From the NCBI GenBank assembly GCA_008638375.1, contig CM018036.1, positions 1,400,001-1,464,000 of the forward strand: DNA of 64,000 nucleotides. Direction: 5' to 3'. Source of the DNA: Nyssa sinensis (taxonomy: Eukaryota > Streptophyta > Magnoliopsida > Cornales > Nyssaceae). The translations under genes were made by a program, and so were the position numbers. Numbering within the stretch: position 1 is the stretch's first letter; every line of letters begins with the position of its first letter. Of the stretch, positions 35,001 through 47,861 are shown piece by piece. Below the pieces are notes generated by a model. It had not been told where the DNA came from and made no database searches. It saw nothing but the letters and a program-made list of their open reading frames with translations.

Positions 35001-36403
35001 ATAGAGTTCAGCAATAGCATTTGTGTCTTACCATGAACTCCATGAGATGATAGTGAAAGTGAAAGGAATGACGGTTTTAAGGGGGAAAAATGGTAAAATT
35101 CTGCCCATTTTAATAATTTCACTTGTTAAGATAAATTATATTAATATCTCATTTAATTTTTTTTTAATTATTTTTGGTATATTAAGAGCGCTCATGATCC
35201 CTCTAGATTAGGCCGTTGAGAGGCCTAACCCAATTACAAGATACGTAAATATTTTTTCATATGTCAAAATTAAATTCAATTGATAAATATAAAATATAAT
35301 TCTACCGTGTAAAGAAATGTTTATCTTGACTTTTATAGTTTAAAACAATCAAGTTTTATTAGGGTATCTAATAGGAATTGCAATTTTTGTTTTTTAAAAA
35401 ATACACATAGTAAATATTTTTGGTAGCTCAACAGTTACTACTGGGGTGGATGATATTAATACTCTTCTTTTGCTACCTGTTTGTGTGTGCGTGTGTATCT
35501 TGAATCATGTCTTTTTTTTGTTTGTTTGTTTGTTTGTTTTTGTGGGAGAACACAATGAAAGACATAATTTTGCACTCCTTCATCATAATTATCACCAGAT
35601 AGTCATGACAAGAGTGACAATTTAATCTAATTTATTATATATTACGATATCCTATTCTTAATGAGACAAGTTTGGAGTAAGTTATATGTAAATTCTATTA
35701 GAAGTTGGGATGAGTTTAGGATTAAGACATCTCATCTTAGCCCGTCCCACCCAACCTTACCCCTACACCGATTATATTAAATAATAATAATAATTTTTGT
35801 TTTTGGCATAGAGTTATACTTTTATAAAGAAAACACAATTAATTTAATATCTAAACCATGTAACAGGAATCTCTTCTTATCCAAAAATGTGTCATAACTT
35901 TAATGTCATATATGTAATGACATAAATATTTAGTTTTTATTTTAAAAAAAATATAAATAAAATTTAAAAAAAAAAACATGTGTATTGCGTGGTTAAGACA
36001 CTTTGACATCATGGCCAGAAGTCTAAAAATGTAAAAAATAAATTAAAAAATTAATGTTAAAGATCTAATTTATAATTCTAATTGTTTTATCAATGTTATG
36101 TTTAAGATATGGTAACATTAAAAATCACATCTGTTGAGATTCTGAGACGTGATATTAGAGACATCTTGGTCCTTCTTGCGAATGAGCGGGAAATACAGTT
36201 CGGCCATCTTTTGGTAGTTATATAGGTAGAATGAAATTATCTCCACTCGAGAACCGTCGTACCAACAAAAATTGTGAAAATAGACGGAGACGGAGCGGGA
36301 GGTAAATTGGACATTCCGATCCCCTTGAAATTCACTCGTCGTCGGAGTTCAAATCGGTGTCGCTCTGACCAATTGAACACTTTAGGGAGATAGCAGAAGA
36401 GTT
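32080..36403. other. Intergenic region with LINE relic
   Basis: Apart from the RNase H relic (32925-33220) and a possible SINE at about 34480-34670, no coding sequence was recognised. The sequence is AT-rich with poly-T tracts. Confidence 0.55.
32925..33220 (+). pseudogene. LINE-type RNase H domain relic
   Basis: Translation from about 32947 reads GIGGLMWNCEDN, then GPKGNANKVDVESLLIGLKE and AYKF. This follows the plant LINE / RVT_3 RNase H pattern (G-GG-R-C, GP-G-AN--E--AL--GL-EA). A frame change near 33077 is followed by LIVEGYSVPSW, which matches the LIVEGDS block with the catalytic D replaced. Stops and shifts show it is dead. No upstream reverse transcriptase was found, so it is an isolated fragment. 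Confidence 0.55.
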
Positions 36404-36455
36404 ATTGAGAGAGAGAGAGAGAGAGAGGGATGAGGCGGAAGTTTTAGAAAGAGAG

Positions 36456-36719
36456 ATGGGGAATCAAAGGCTGAAGTGGACGGCAGAGGAGGAAGAAGCC
36501 CTTCGTGCCGGAGTGGCCAAACGCGCCACCGGTAAGTGGAAGGACATCCTAAAAGATCTGGAGTTCGCCCCTATCCTCCCCGATCGTTCCAACCTCCAAC
36601 TCAAGGTTTTTTTTTGCCATTACCCGTCTTTGCCAGCAATCTAGCGTCTCCTTCTCACATTCGGTTGTTTTTTTTGAATTTTAAGTCTTCCTCGACTTGA
36701 TTTGAGTTCAAAATTCCGG

Positions 36720-36758
<39 letters not shown>

Positions 36759-38037
36759 CGCGCGCGCGCACATGTGTGTGTTTACATTTTAGATTTTAAT
36801 TTTTCCGACAATCATGCTTGGTGGTTCAATTACTTGTTCTAAATCCAAGAGAAGCGACACTGTGTAGCGAGTTACTACACACACATGCAATGGGCTGTTG
36901 AAATTCGAAAGGAGTAAGGGCAAGTGAAATTAGAGATTGGCGGTGTCCAGAGAGTGATAATGATTTGAGAATTACATCAAAGGCCTCCCCAAAAAGGGTT
37001 TTTTAGCCAAAGTAGGCAGCAAAAATGACAAAAGAGAGCTCCAATGGACTCTTTAAATGACTCCCTATTATGGGAAACGCCATTTTGGCTCCTCAAATTT
37101 GAGGAGAGATCGTGAACCAAAATTCTCACAAATTTATTTTTCTTTAATATTAAAATTAATAAAAAAATACCAGACTCCCCAAATTGAGTGTGTGGTTAGT
37201 TAAAATAGTTTTTCAGCCATTTTAGCTAAAATTTGAGTATAAATTAGGAAACATGGTTGGAGTTGTCCTTGTGCATTTTCCATTTTGACAGGAATAAACA
37301 TCATTTGCAGTAACCGTACAAGGACGTTCAACAATTTGTTGATGCTAATTTTAATGCAATGGAGGACAGACGCTTTATTTCTTGTGCCCATTGGTAGACT
37401 ACCATGTCATATTTTCAAGGGTATTGCCACACTTCATTGCTTTGAAATTCTAAATCATCTTTTTTCTGCATGGCATGAGAAACACCATTTATAATTGGTT
37501 ACAAGATTTTTATATCAGTACACTATGGTTCATTATATTAATTTATGGATCTTATTTTCTAACCAAACCAATTAAATGATGCACATTAAATGCATGTAAA
37601 GTACTTTTTGGGATAAATATTTAAGGGTAATAATGCTATTTTAAACTCGGGCTGATATGAGGCTGGGCATTCTAATTAGAAATAAAGTGATTGTGATGAA
37701 AATTCAATCCCTAGACCATTTAATCATTGAAACACAGCATTAATCATCTCAGATGAGATGGTAAAAGAAGCTGCAATGACTGCTGACTGCAAAATTGCTG
37801 AGGCAGAAAACAAATCACTTGTGGCAAATGGAAGCAGTTGAGGAGGCAGAAGGAGTCTCAAAGATGGAACAAGAGAACAAGTCATTGCTACAGCTAGCAG
37901 AAGAGATTTATGAACAATGTAATGCATATAGCACACATTCTTATTATTGTTCCCTTTTTTCACTCATTGAAAAAATAATTTATTTCTTTTTGCTTGTTTT
38001 AACGGGTTCACAAGGTGAAATTGTGTTCTTGGGTTAG
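36456..38037 (+). pseudogene. TRB4/5-like single-Myb telomere-binding gene, internally deleted
   Basis: Exon 1 (36456-36605) encodes 50 residues starting MGNQRLKWTAEEEEALRAGV and ending RSNLQLK before a GT donor. This is the N-terminal part of a TRB-type Myb domain, which normally continues DKWRN in the next exon. That exon and the linker-histone-like GH1/H5 domain were not found. The C-terminal coiled-coil exon is recognisable at 37753-37918 (EAAMTADCKIAEAENKSLVA, then after a shift VEEAEGVSKM and LAEEIYEQ). A last exon at 38015-38037 ends EIVFLG-stop. The reading frame breaks near 37827-37832. The family binds telomeric and telobox DNA. This copy lacks the third Myb helix and the histone domain, so it should not do so. 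Confidence 0.72.
36719..36780. repeat. (TA)n(TG)n(CG)n compound microsatellite
   Basis: TA repeats pass into TG, then CG, then TG repeats in the intron after the TRB-like exon 1. Alternating purine-pyrimidine tracts of this kind can adopt Z-form DNA. Confidence 0.88.
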
Positions 38038-40340
38038 ATTGCTCCTTGATAAATGTAGTCCTTGTAAATTTTGATTTTGTGCAGAGTTCATTGAACCAAG
38101 GGATGTTCTTCAGCTTTCTTGGATTGGAATGCGGTTGAAGTCTTGGTAGAAGTAGATTTAAAGGTGTACTTGGAAGCAGCCTCAATGCAGATTCTAGTAA
38201 CAGACCCGTTCTTTGTGGATCCTTCAAAAAAAAACTGAGAAATTATTGAACGGTCAAAATCTTGAAAAGAGCCCGAGTTCTGATATCTTTTGCCTAATCT
38301 TCTATGGTAGGTTTTGGGATCAGTGTCCCATCTAGCTCTTCTATGTCCTATTTGGATCAAGTCATCTCTTTTTTTTTTTTTTTGGGCTTCCAGTTTAGAA
38401 CTTTCAAGTTGCTTGAAGCACAACATTTTCACTCTTTATACATACCATTGACATGGCTCAGGCAAATGCCCCACATACCCTTATTTTCTTCTTTGTTTTT
38501 TCTTAAGGGCAATGCTCATAAGAAATAATATTCAAGTTCATATAAGACAGGATATTTTAACTATTGGATGTCTTGAGAATTAAATTTTATTTATCTCACC
38601 TTTTTTTCTTCCAAGTTTTAGGCCATCCAATAGCTAAACCTTTTCAGAAATTGAACGAGTAACCATTTTTTTTTTTTGGTTCTTTTTCTGTTGCATTGAA
38701 ATGTGAAAAGCTTAACTACCCCTCCATGCTAACTCCACACTACCCACATTTATTTATTTATGTTTCCCTTTTTTTTGGGTCCAAAGAACTTCCTTAGTTC
38801 ATTGCAAGCGCGCGCGCGCACACACTACAGGAAATTGGCCAACGCCTCATGCCCCAATCGGAAAAGGCGGCATGGGATGGCACACATCCATGCTGATGAT
38901 GATACCTAAGCTGGATCTTAACAATAACGAGCGAAGGTCTCTGGGTCTCTTGCCGAAAAGTTCCATTTTGGGGTATAACAGGAAATCTCACTATAAAATT
39001 TCAACCTGTGTCCAAACCCAATAGCAAGAGAGGAAACCCTAGCAGTAGTGGGAGAAAGAGCACCATTGTACCAAATTTAAAAATGAGAAGATATAAAGTA
39101 AATAAACAAGGACAACCGCATGTATGCTTGGTGTTGCATAAATTCAAATCAATTAATTGATGATTCTACATGTGAAAACTCAATAATCCAAACTACAAAA
39201 AAGGAGTTTGGCCAACACAAGAGCCGTCACTCCCCACTGGCTTGGCAGTTGAACCTGCCCCCAGAAGCGGGGGCAACTTGGTAGGTATCAGTTCGCCAAC
39301 ATCTGGCTGAGATCATTAAATTGTTAATTTTCTACCAAAAGCCACATAATATTGGGCCTCAACCTGCTAAATAAGCAGCCTGCCTAAGCTGCGACATGAC
39401 ACTGCAGGCCATATGCATTCCCACATACAACAAAGTTGTAGCTGTGTGCAGGCTTCAAGCCAGCACTCAGCAGCAAATGGCAAGCAGAGGTTATCAGCTA
39501 GTGATGACGACGGATAGAACCAGAAAAGACTCATTTAAAAGCTAAGAAAAAAAAAATACAAATTAGGACAATCTATAGAATGCAATGGAATAAGATTTTT
39601 GCATGGTTTCCAAATAGACTATTCAAAACATTTATAGGCATGAATGAATTTACCTACAGTGTGAACGGTACATAGCTAGAAGCAATAACCACATTCTGAG
39701 CAAAAGCAATCAACATGAGAGCCAAGACAGAATAAGAAACAGAAATTCCAGTCGTTATGACATGTCAAAAACAATGTTGCCTATATAAAGATTGAAATTT
39801 CAAATCTTTTCCTTCTAAAATCAATTCAATCTCAGCTTTCCTCTCAAAATTTTTACCATCTAGAACTCACAAATTTATGTCTTCTCCAAAGAAGCATTAT
39901 TAATTAACAGAAGCATGAAATGCTTAATATATAATAAGAATTTCCAAGCAATTGTATCAATCAGAAGAAACAGTAGCACATTAAAATGAATTCACGAGTA
40001 CTGCTTTGGGTATCAATTGAGTACCTTACGAAGTACAGTGATCCCCAAGTAAGATGTTAAATCAGCATAGGCTTAAACAATTGTTTGACATACCAACTTT
40101 CTTTCAGTTCTGACAATGCATGACAAGCTCAACAATTGAGAAATGCCAGCAACACTTAAGCAAGGAAAGTTCACAAAATTTATCTTTCACAAGAACAGTA
40201 AAATATAAATCTAACCATGGATTGCCAACGAAGTATAGCAAGGCAATTGAGGCAACCTTGAAACTAAAACAATCAGCACACTTGACCAAAAATGTTTTGT
40301 CTCCACAAGTGCACGCCAGAATTGAATTTCAAAGCTCAAA
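38038..40340. other. Spacer between TRB relic and NMT
   Basis: No protein was recognised. A GC/CA alternating run lies at about 38807-38825. The right end contains the 3' flank of NMT. Confidence 0.5.
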
Positions 40341-41654
40341 TTACAAGAGCACGAGACCAAGCTCTGATGATCTCAAAGCATGCTTTATTCGATAGTTGTA
40401 GAGATAATAGTGGAGTTTCCCATCACCTGGTCCAAATTTCAGTTCCTTCAAGAAAGACTCATTTTGCATAACATCCAATGCATTGAAAACGTCATAGTCG
40501 TTCCGTTTTGCCACAATAAGGGTGTCATTCATCAGCTGAAGCAATGGGGTCTTTGTTGACACATTATAGTAAGAATAAGCCGCCTTCAAAGTAGAGTAAT
40601 TCTGATTGCCAAGGATAGATGACGGAAGTGTGTAAAAACTACAGAAATCAGTGATCTCTTGAGTCTCTTGGCTTTCAACCAGATAACTGTCCACAACATT
40701 CTCCTTCGGAAGAAGCCAGTGCTCCACATCATTTTCATCAAAATCAGGAGCAACAACAAACCGACTCAAATAATTCCTAAGCAGACGTGTAACTGCAGGA
40801 ACATCATGGAGCTCCATCTTTCTAAACCCAGGGGTGACTGTTGAATCAGGTAACTTGTACAGCTTTATTGTTCGGCTCATAGTCATCCTAGCACCAAGCC
40901 TTGAAAACCCAACATCAATGAGCTTCTTTGGATTTAAAGATCTATGCCAATATTGGCAAGTTGATATGGGCGTAGGAAGAACCACGCCAGCAGTATAAGC
41001 TGCTTGCCAGATGTTCTCCAAGTGAACCCTCCTAGTCACCTCTTTAATCATGACAGGAGCAAGTCTTTTCGATCTGAGCTTCTTATGAACACACAGGAAA
41101 TTAATCTCCGCCATGATAACAACTGTATCACGGACCCGGATTTTTGCAGGAACACCAGTGATAAAAGCAACCAACTTCTTTGAACTTTTGGCTCGCACTC
41201 CAATATGCCAGCTCCTAAAATAACCAGGAGGGCGGAGTGCCCATTGAAGGAACTCCTTTGAATAGTTAAATCTGAACATGTTCTCATCATCCTCAACATA
41301 GTTGTTGGTGAGGAGGTTATAAACCTCGCTGCAGATCTCTTCAGAATCCATGTCGCATGTAATCCATTCATAAAGATTGGGAAGATTATAAGGCTCTTGT
41401 TTGACTTCAGCCAAGGGTGTCGGAGGTTCAATTGGGCCTTCAGGCAAACTCGTGTCCCCAAGATCCTTGAACTGCCCAACAGGCTGGGTTTCCCAAAACT
41501 TGTGTCTTTTTGACAGAGAGAGTGATTCTTGAACCTTCCGTGCTAGTGCATCAATCGTAGTGTCACCACTCTCAGGTGGTAAATTCCCATCAGGATTGGC
41601 GTTGTGGTTTTCAGCCGGTGAATTAGAAGTTGAATTATTATCAACCATTTCCAA
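40341..41654 (-). CDS. NMT1: Glycylpeptide N-tetradecanoyltransferase (N-myristoyltransferase)
   Basis: A single minus-strand exon encodes 437 residues, the usual NMT length. The enzyme transfers myristate from myristoyl-CoA to the N-terminal glycine of proteins, in the cytosol and on ribosomes. Seen motifs are HKFWETQPVGQFKDLGD, EPYNLPNLYEW, EDDENMFRFNYS and FLCVHKKLRSKRLAPVMIKE (acyl-CoA binding signature). QAAYTAGVVLPTPI and the C-terminal KFGPGDGKLHYYLYNYR follow, and the protein ends in LGLVLL, whose C-terminal carboxylate is the catalytic base in this family. Both GNAT-like halves are complete. Two in-frame ATGs lie six bases apart. The second (41648, MVDNNS) resembles known plant NMT starts. 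The N-terminal 45 residues are divergent and polar. Confidence 0.96.
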   Translation of the reverse strand: MEMVDNNSTSNSPAENHNANPDGNLPPESGDTTIDALARKVQESLSLSKRHKFWETQPVGQFKDLGDTSLPEGPIEPPTPLAEVKQEPYNLPNLYEWITCDMDSEEICSEVYNLLTNNYVEDDENMFRFNYSKEFLQWALRPPGYFRSWHIGVRAKSSKKLVAFITGVPAKIRVRDTVVIMAEINFLCVHKKLRSKRLAPVMIKEVTRRVHLENIWQAAYTAGVVLPTPISTCQYWHRSLNPKKLIDVGFSRLGARMTMSRTIKLYKLPDSTVTPGFRKMELHDVPAVTRLLRNYLSRFVVAPDFDENDVEHWLLPKENVVDSYLVESQETQEITDFCSFYTLPSSILGNQNYSTLKAAYSYYNVSTKTPLLQLMNDTLIVAKRNDYDVFNALDVMQNESFLKELKFGPGDGKLHYYLYNYRIKHALRSSELGLVLL

Positions 41655-41673
41655 TTAATTTCGATATGGTGGT

Positions 41674-42166
41674 CTGTAAGATAACAGAATTATTGCTTTA
41701 CTCGAAACTAAGAAGAAGCAGAAATATATAATCTCAATTATGATGACCAAATCCGAGTCTAGTAAACTTGATTGCTGATGAAGCAGGAAAAGAAAAGAAG
41801 GAATACATATACGTGCATCCATTAATACTACATGTCATGTGTGTGTATATGAATCTCATATTTTTCGATCTGAGAGAACAACCACCTTCATTCAACTGTG
41901 ATTTATCCAATTAGTTGGCTAAGTTTGAATATGAGTTATATACGTTTCCGAAACAAAAACAAAATAACGCACAAAAAAAAAAACTGGTTCTTTTATTTCC
42001 TCTGTTTTCTGGGCAACCAAACGGTGAGTTAAAAGTACGCAATGTTTAATAATAGATTCATGAAAGCAAACAATAAATTGATGAGATCTCGAGCAATACG
42101 AGCTTAAAAATAAGAGATTCCCTATAGAATACTGCAAATTTGAAACATCGATTTCACAAAATTTAC
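41674..42166 (-). other. 5'-UTR intron of NMT
   Basis: On the minus strand a donor TCGTAG/GTAAAT is found at 42167/42166 and an acceptor TTATCTTACAG is found at 41674, 19 bp before the first ATG. The leader upstream of the donor is GC-richer and contains teloboxes. Predicted from signals only. Confidence 0.55.
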
Positions 42167-42229
42167 CTACGATTTCGTTTCTTCGAAGCGATCTCTCCGA
42201 GCTATCGCCTGAGTTCGGTTATGAAGATC

Positions 42230-42281
42230 TAGGGTTTCAGACCGTGTTGAAAGAAGCTCAGCACATCAAGATATAGGGTTT
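42230..42281 (-). promoter_or_regulatory. Two teloboxes in NMT 5' region
   Basis: AAACCCTA occurs twice on the minus strand (complement TAGGGTTT at 42230-42237 and 42274-42281), in the predicted first untranslated exon or core promoter of NMT. Confidence 0.6.
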
Positions 42282-42399
42282 CATACAGACATAGAGCTTT
42301 AGAGGTAAGAGACAGATGCCAACGATGGGAGCGTTGGAAAATACAAAACCGTGGATGGAATCATGGAAATGGTGTAAACAAAGCAAAGCGTGAAATTCC

Positions 42400-45056
42400 T
42401 CCTTTTGTTACCTTTCCATTGTCATTTTATAATGTATATTTTTAATAAAAAATTTATTTCACTTTATTCTCTACGTTTAAACTAAAATTACATAATTATC
42501 ATTTTCATTTAAAAAATAATTAAATTCACCTCTAACTAGAATCGTAAATAAGTCTGAGAGTTGAGACCCCTATTAATTTTTTGAGATAATCTCAAATAAG
42601 TATTTGATCGAATAGATTGTAAGTCGATTTTGTGTAAATTAATTTTTTATATAGTATTAAATAATTTATTTATTTATCAAGTTGACGGGTTGAGTTTAAT
42701 ATATTAATAAATATTTAAATATATTTAAATTTAATTCATTATTTTCACGAGTTGATGTGGAATGAATTCATCAAAAGTTATGCTCGAATAACTTAATTTA
42801 TTTTAAAATGCGTGCAGAATACGAGGTGAGACGAAATAGTTTAATATTTACAGTGAGACTGAAAAAGATTGTAGTATGATTGATGTATGATAATATCAAA
42901 TTTTAATGATGATGAGAACAAAAAATTGTATGTGTATATTATCACACATCCCTAATTGTTGCTCACATGTTGTATTAAATTCTCTGCCAAATTTTTTATT
43001 TTATTTGTGAATAAAGAAAAGAAAGGAATTGTTTGGTATTAATTTACTATTATATCTTAAGATAAATATGTTTATTTATTTTTATTTTTATAATTTTAAG
43101 AATATTATTAGTATTGTAAAAAATTTATTAAAGAGTTGTCTTATTTTTTTACATTTTTGTTCACTTTTGGATGGCTTGTAAAAATTTCAAATAAGTATTA
43201 GAGTTCTTCCTGTCCTGTTTGGTTACCAACTCCAAACCAATTTTAAATTTTTTTTTTTTTCAAAAACTTGTTTGGTTAAAACAATTTTGAAACCTATTCT
43301 ATCTTTTCCAACTTTTTGAAATTTGCAACTTTTTAAAATTTTTGATTTGACAACGATATTAATATATATTATATTTATAAAATATTATATTATAATATAT
43401 ATTATACATATAAAATATTATTTTATAATATGCCAAACTTATGATATATAACTTTAATTTTAAAAAATATTATATAATTTAATAATTAATATATGTTATA
43501 TTAATGAATAGAATTTGTTAAATCTCGTTATTTTTATTAAATTAATTATTAAATTTGAATAAAATTAAATTTTTTATATCATATTTAAGCAAATGTATTA
43601 AATTTCGATCACATTTTTAAGAATATTAAAAATTATGAAAATAAAGATCATGTAATAAAGATCATGTAAGCCATGCATTTTATTAGATGACCGTTTTCTA
43701 TAAAAAAAAAAATAATAATCACGGCTTATCAGTATATAATAATAATTTTGAAAAAATAAAAAAAATTGAATGGACTAATGGACTAAGCACGCGGTAGGAA
43801 ACGATAAATATATCCGTTAGCTTGGCTTGTCAATGGATCAATGTTGGATGTTTACCTGATAGTAATTTAGATAAAATTTTTTGAAAAATATTTTAAAAAA
43901 TTTTGTAATTAATTTTTTAAAAATTATAAAAATGTATTTCGATATGATAATCTAAATTTTTTTTTTAAAAAAAAAATTAATTTCAAAACACATATCCTAT
44001 AATTTGAAATTAAAAATCTTATTTTAAAAACATTACCAAACATAACTTACTTTTTTATCTTTTTTCAAATTAATCAATCCAAATAATGGTTCAAATTCCA
44101 AAAAATTACTTAAAAACACTTCTCAAAAAAAACTTCTTAAAACTCTAACTCTAAAAACTATCCAAACAATCTTTTTTCCTTTTTTTAAAAAATTTTTTAT
44201 GTGAAATTATTAACTCATCTAAAACCTTTCTTTTTTTAAAATCTTCTGTAAAGTTACTAACTCATTAAAAAGTTTAAATTGTTATAAAGACAGTACATTT
44301 ATTATTATATTCTCTAACACCCCCCTCACGTGTGACCACTTTGAACTTACATGTGTCAATTCATATTTTGAAGGTGACAGTGAGATTTGAACTCAATACA
44401 TTTTTGTTTGTTCTAATATTATGCGAAATTACCAATCCATCTAAAAATTTAAATTATTAGAAAGGGTGTAATTTTATTATTATAAAATAAGGCCAGATAA
44501 GGTTTAGGAGGCCAAATCCCACCCTCTTTTTTCCCTCCTAAAAAAAAATTATATTTTTAAATTTTTGTTAAAATATACCTTTTTAATTTATATTTTTGCC
44601 CTCTTTAAGTCCAATTTTTTTACATCATCCTTATTTTAATTTCAAATTGACCCTTCAATCGAGATTTTTATTAACTTTTTGAGAGTTTTTGTGTAGTCTA
44701 AAGTTTTTTTAAGAGTCACTCTTTTTTTTAATTGGACTTATTATTTAATTTGTAAGCTCTTTTATATTAATAAATTTAACTTTATATCAAAAAAATTATT
44801 AATTAATATTAAGATTTTACAATTCTTTAATTTTTAAATTTATGATAGAATATCTACCAAAATAATCTCTCTCCCCTAAATTAAATTCTTGTCCAATGTC
44901 CTCAACTGAGTTTACAAGACCCCTCATTGAGGGGATTGCTTTTGATTGTTTGTTTCTCTTCTTTTCCTTTCCTGCTAACCCCCAAAAAAGAAAAAATGTT
45001 GCACTTCTTGAAAGAAACAGATAATAAACGTTATATTTAAAACAATAATAAATATA
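42400..45056. other. AT-rich intergenic region
   Basis: Very AT-rich with no recognisable coding. Related short blocks with CATCTAAAA...TTTAAATT...TTATTATTAT recur at about 44205, 44245 and 44430, suggesting an old repeat family. Confidence 0.5.
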
Positions 45057-46719
45057 ATTCTTGTCACGACCCGAAACCCACCCTACGCGGATTACCGGAT
45101 CGCGACCGCCGCCCCGAGACCCGAAGGCCTCGAGACAAGGCTCGCATCTGCAGCGGTATCGGATAGATGTGTTTCATGTGGTTGCGGAAGCGTGAAAAAC
45201 TTTTTCTTTTCTTTCTTATTTAAATTTTGCACATCCGTCCAATACTGCCGCTCTTCACATTTCGGTATACATGTATTATAATCATACATTCAGAGCATAA
45301 CTAAAAACTTAAAAGACTTCATAATTAAAATCTTAATTCAACTGCCCCGTGGGGCTTAATACACATCCTTAAAATGTCAGCTAATACAAAACATATTAAT
45401 CAGAGTTCATGTGATTTTTCCCCATAAGAACTCCTCAAGCAAATCTTCCCAAAAGCTAGGTTCATCCTTATAGTCTTCAAAAATCGATCTGCCCTTAGTC
45501 ACCTGAAAGGGGGGGCGGATAAAATCCGGGTAAGCTAATCAAAGCTTGTGAGTAATTCCTGCATTCGTCATGGGGTTTTCAACTGGTAGTGGTTTTAGCA
45601 CATGAGGGTTTTTGAAATACTCACTACCAATTGCTCGTACATTTTAGAACACAGAATATATGCATTCTTAAAGCAATAGCTTTGAACAATTTAAGTATTC
45701 AAGCTAAATACACATTTTCTTCAAATAGAGCATATGCAATTTAAAAGCATATAAACATGTGAAATAGAATAGGGATAATGCCTACTTCCATTTTCAAAAT
45801 CACTTGTCGTCTTTTCTCTTTTATTAGGCGGAATCTGTTTCGAACCAGACTCCCATTTTACTGCCAATACTGTCGATGGAGATATCTCATTTGCCTGGGG
45901 GATTAGATCCTTCTACCGGGCATGTACTGTTGAATCCCGAAGGATTTCAACCATCATATAGGGTGGTACTTAGTACCGTTTATCTTATAAAACATTTGTC
46001 ACATGACTTCTTCAATAGATATTTTTCATGAACATTTAAAGCATGAAATGTACAAATTCTACAATAAAGCTTCAAATACACGTGATAATCAAATTCAGAA
46101 TATTAAGGAGGTTTGCAATTGATTTAGACATGCTGATGTATTTTCAAGAAAAGAGCTGAATTTAAAACATTTAATAAGCATGCCGTAACAAATTATTTTA
46201 AAAGAACGGAATCATATATAGACTGAATTTGATATTCAAAGGCTGCAATGACTTGTGCTTAAAACTTCTTCAAATATATGGAGTTAAATCTCCAGTTCAA
46301 ATACAGGGTTACTCACCTCGGTCCTTTAGGGTTAGTGCTAAAGTGCGCTTTCCCACTTCCTCCGTAATTCCTAAGAACAATTCATAACAATCTCATCAAC
46401 TTCACATTTACTGCAATATCACTTATCGATGCTTCTTAACTTATGCTTCGATCGTATTTTATCCTAACCGATTTTCTAACATTCTATAAACTTCGCACGT
46501 ACTTAATTCAACTTGTACTTTTAACCTACGACACAATTTAATGTGTTAGAAACTTAATTTATTTCAACTTATACTCTTCTGGTAGTTCCATTAACTTTAA
46601 ATTAAATTTATTTACTTGTCAAGTTAACGCGTCGTGTCTTCTCGTACTTTATTTCCCATACTTGCCTTAGTTTAATACTTCGACAATATCTCAGTTTATA
46701 GTCATCTGACAGATGCTAT

Positions 46720-47600
46720 TCATCAAATTTTACGTCTTTTTATTTAGACACTTCTTTTGGCCGAATGGACTTTACCATTGAATCCGGAGCGTCGAAGAAA
46801 GTCAGTTTAGGCTTTCTTAGATTTTAATTCGGACTTTTATATGTAAAAGGGCAAAATGGTCATTTACCGTTTTACGTGTCACATTTTTCGTACTTCGCTT
46901 CGTAATTTGGACTCCATTATTGGGTCCGGGGTGTCAAAGAAAGTCAGTTTAGACCTTCTCCGGTTTCATTTTGGCTTTAAGGGTACCAGGGGTAATTTGG
47001 TCATTTTACCCCTTTGCAGGTCTCCAATTTTTCGGGACCTCATCTCATGTTGTGGGCCTCACCATTGGACTCAGAGGGTCCGAGATAGTAAAAGTACACT
47101 AACAACTTGTTAATTTTGAACAAGGGGTATTTTGGTCATTTACCCCTTCATGCGTCTTCATTTTTCGGGACCCAGTCTCGAAAAATGGACCCTACCATCA
47201 GTCTTAGAATGTTTGAAATAGTAAAAATTTACTATTTATTTATTAAATTTGGACTTCGTTTGACTTGTTTAGGGAGAAGGGCATTTTGGTCATTTTTGAC
47301 ATAATTAAGGGTCTCAAATTTTTCGGGACTCCATCTCATGTCGAGGACCTCACCAATGGACTCAGAAGGTCCGAGATAGTAAGAATATACTAATAACTTG
47401 TTGATTTTGGTCAAGGGGTATTTTAGTCATTTACCTCTTCACGTGTCTTTATTTTTCGGGCCCCGTCTCGTAAAACGGACCCTACCATTAGTCTCAGAAT
47501 ATTTGAAATAGTAAAAATTCACTATTCATACGTCTGATTTGGACTTTATTTGCCCTATTAATGACCCAAGGGCATAATAGAAATTTTCTTTTATTTATTA
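46720..47600. repeat. Higher-order tandem repeat inside the solo LTR
   Basis: A 291-bp unit is repeated (TCTCCAATTTTTCGGGAC at 47021, TCTCAAATTTTTCGGGAC at 47312). Each unit is itself made of two diverged half-units of about 145 bp sharing GGTCATTT, TTTTTCGGG, a GGACC(T/C)(T/C)ACCA block and (G/T)GAGATAGTAA-like text. At least one weaker copy precedes it, from about 46740. Confidence 0.8.
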
Positions 47601-47842
47601 AATAATTAAATTAATTATTTAATTATTTAATTATTTTTCCAGGGGCTTAATTGCATAATTTTTCCAAAAATTGGGCCACAGTGTAAATCCGTAGAATTCC
47701 TGGGGTCAAACCGTAATTAAGAAAAGGTTTGGTTTATTTGGTTTTAATTAAATAAGAAAACCAGTGGGTTCAGTCATATTTAAAGTGAACCGGTCCGGTT
47801 TTAATTGAACCAATCCGGTTTGGTTGGTTTGAAACGTAATGC

Positions 47843-47861
47843 TGACGTCATGATGACGTCA
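47843..47861. promoter_or_regulatory. Paired TGACGTCA palindromes (as-1-like) in the solo LTR
   Basis: Two perfect TGACGTCA octamers lie at 47843-47850 and 47854-47861, 11 bp centre to centre, within a larger inverted repeat with 10-bp arms (GCTGACGTCA). Tandem TGACG sites at about this spacing are the hallmark of as-1-type elements bound by TGA bZIP factors. Confidence 0.5.

Noticed and set aside
39225..39310. GC-richer patch with TGGTAGGTATCAGTTCGCC, considered as a tRNA or SINE
   Set aside because: No cloverleaf could be folded by eye and the box spacing is wrong.
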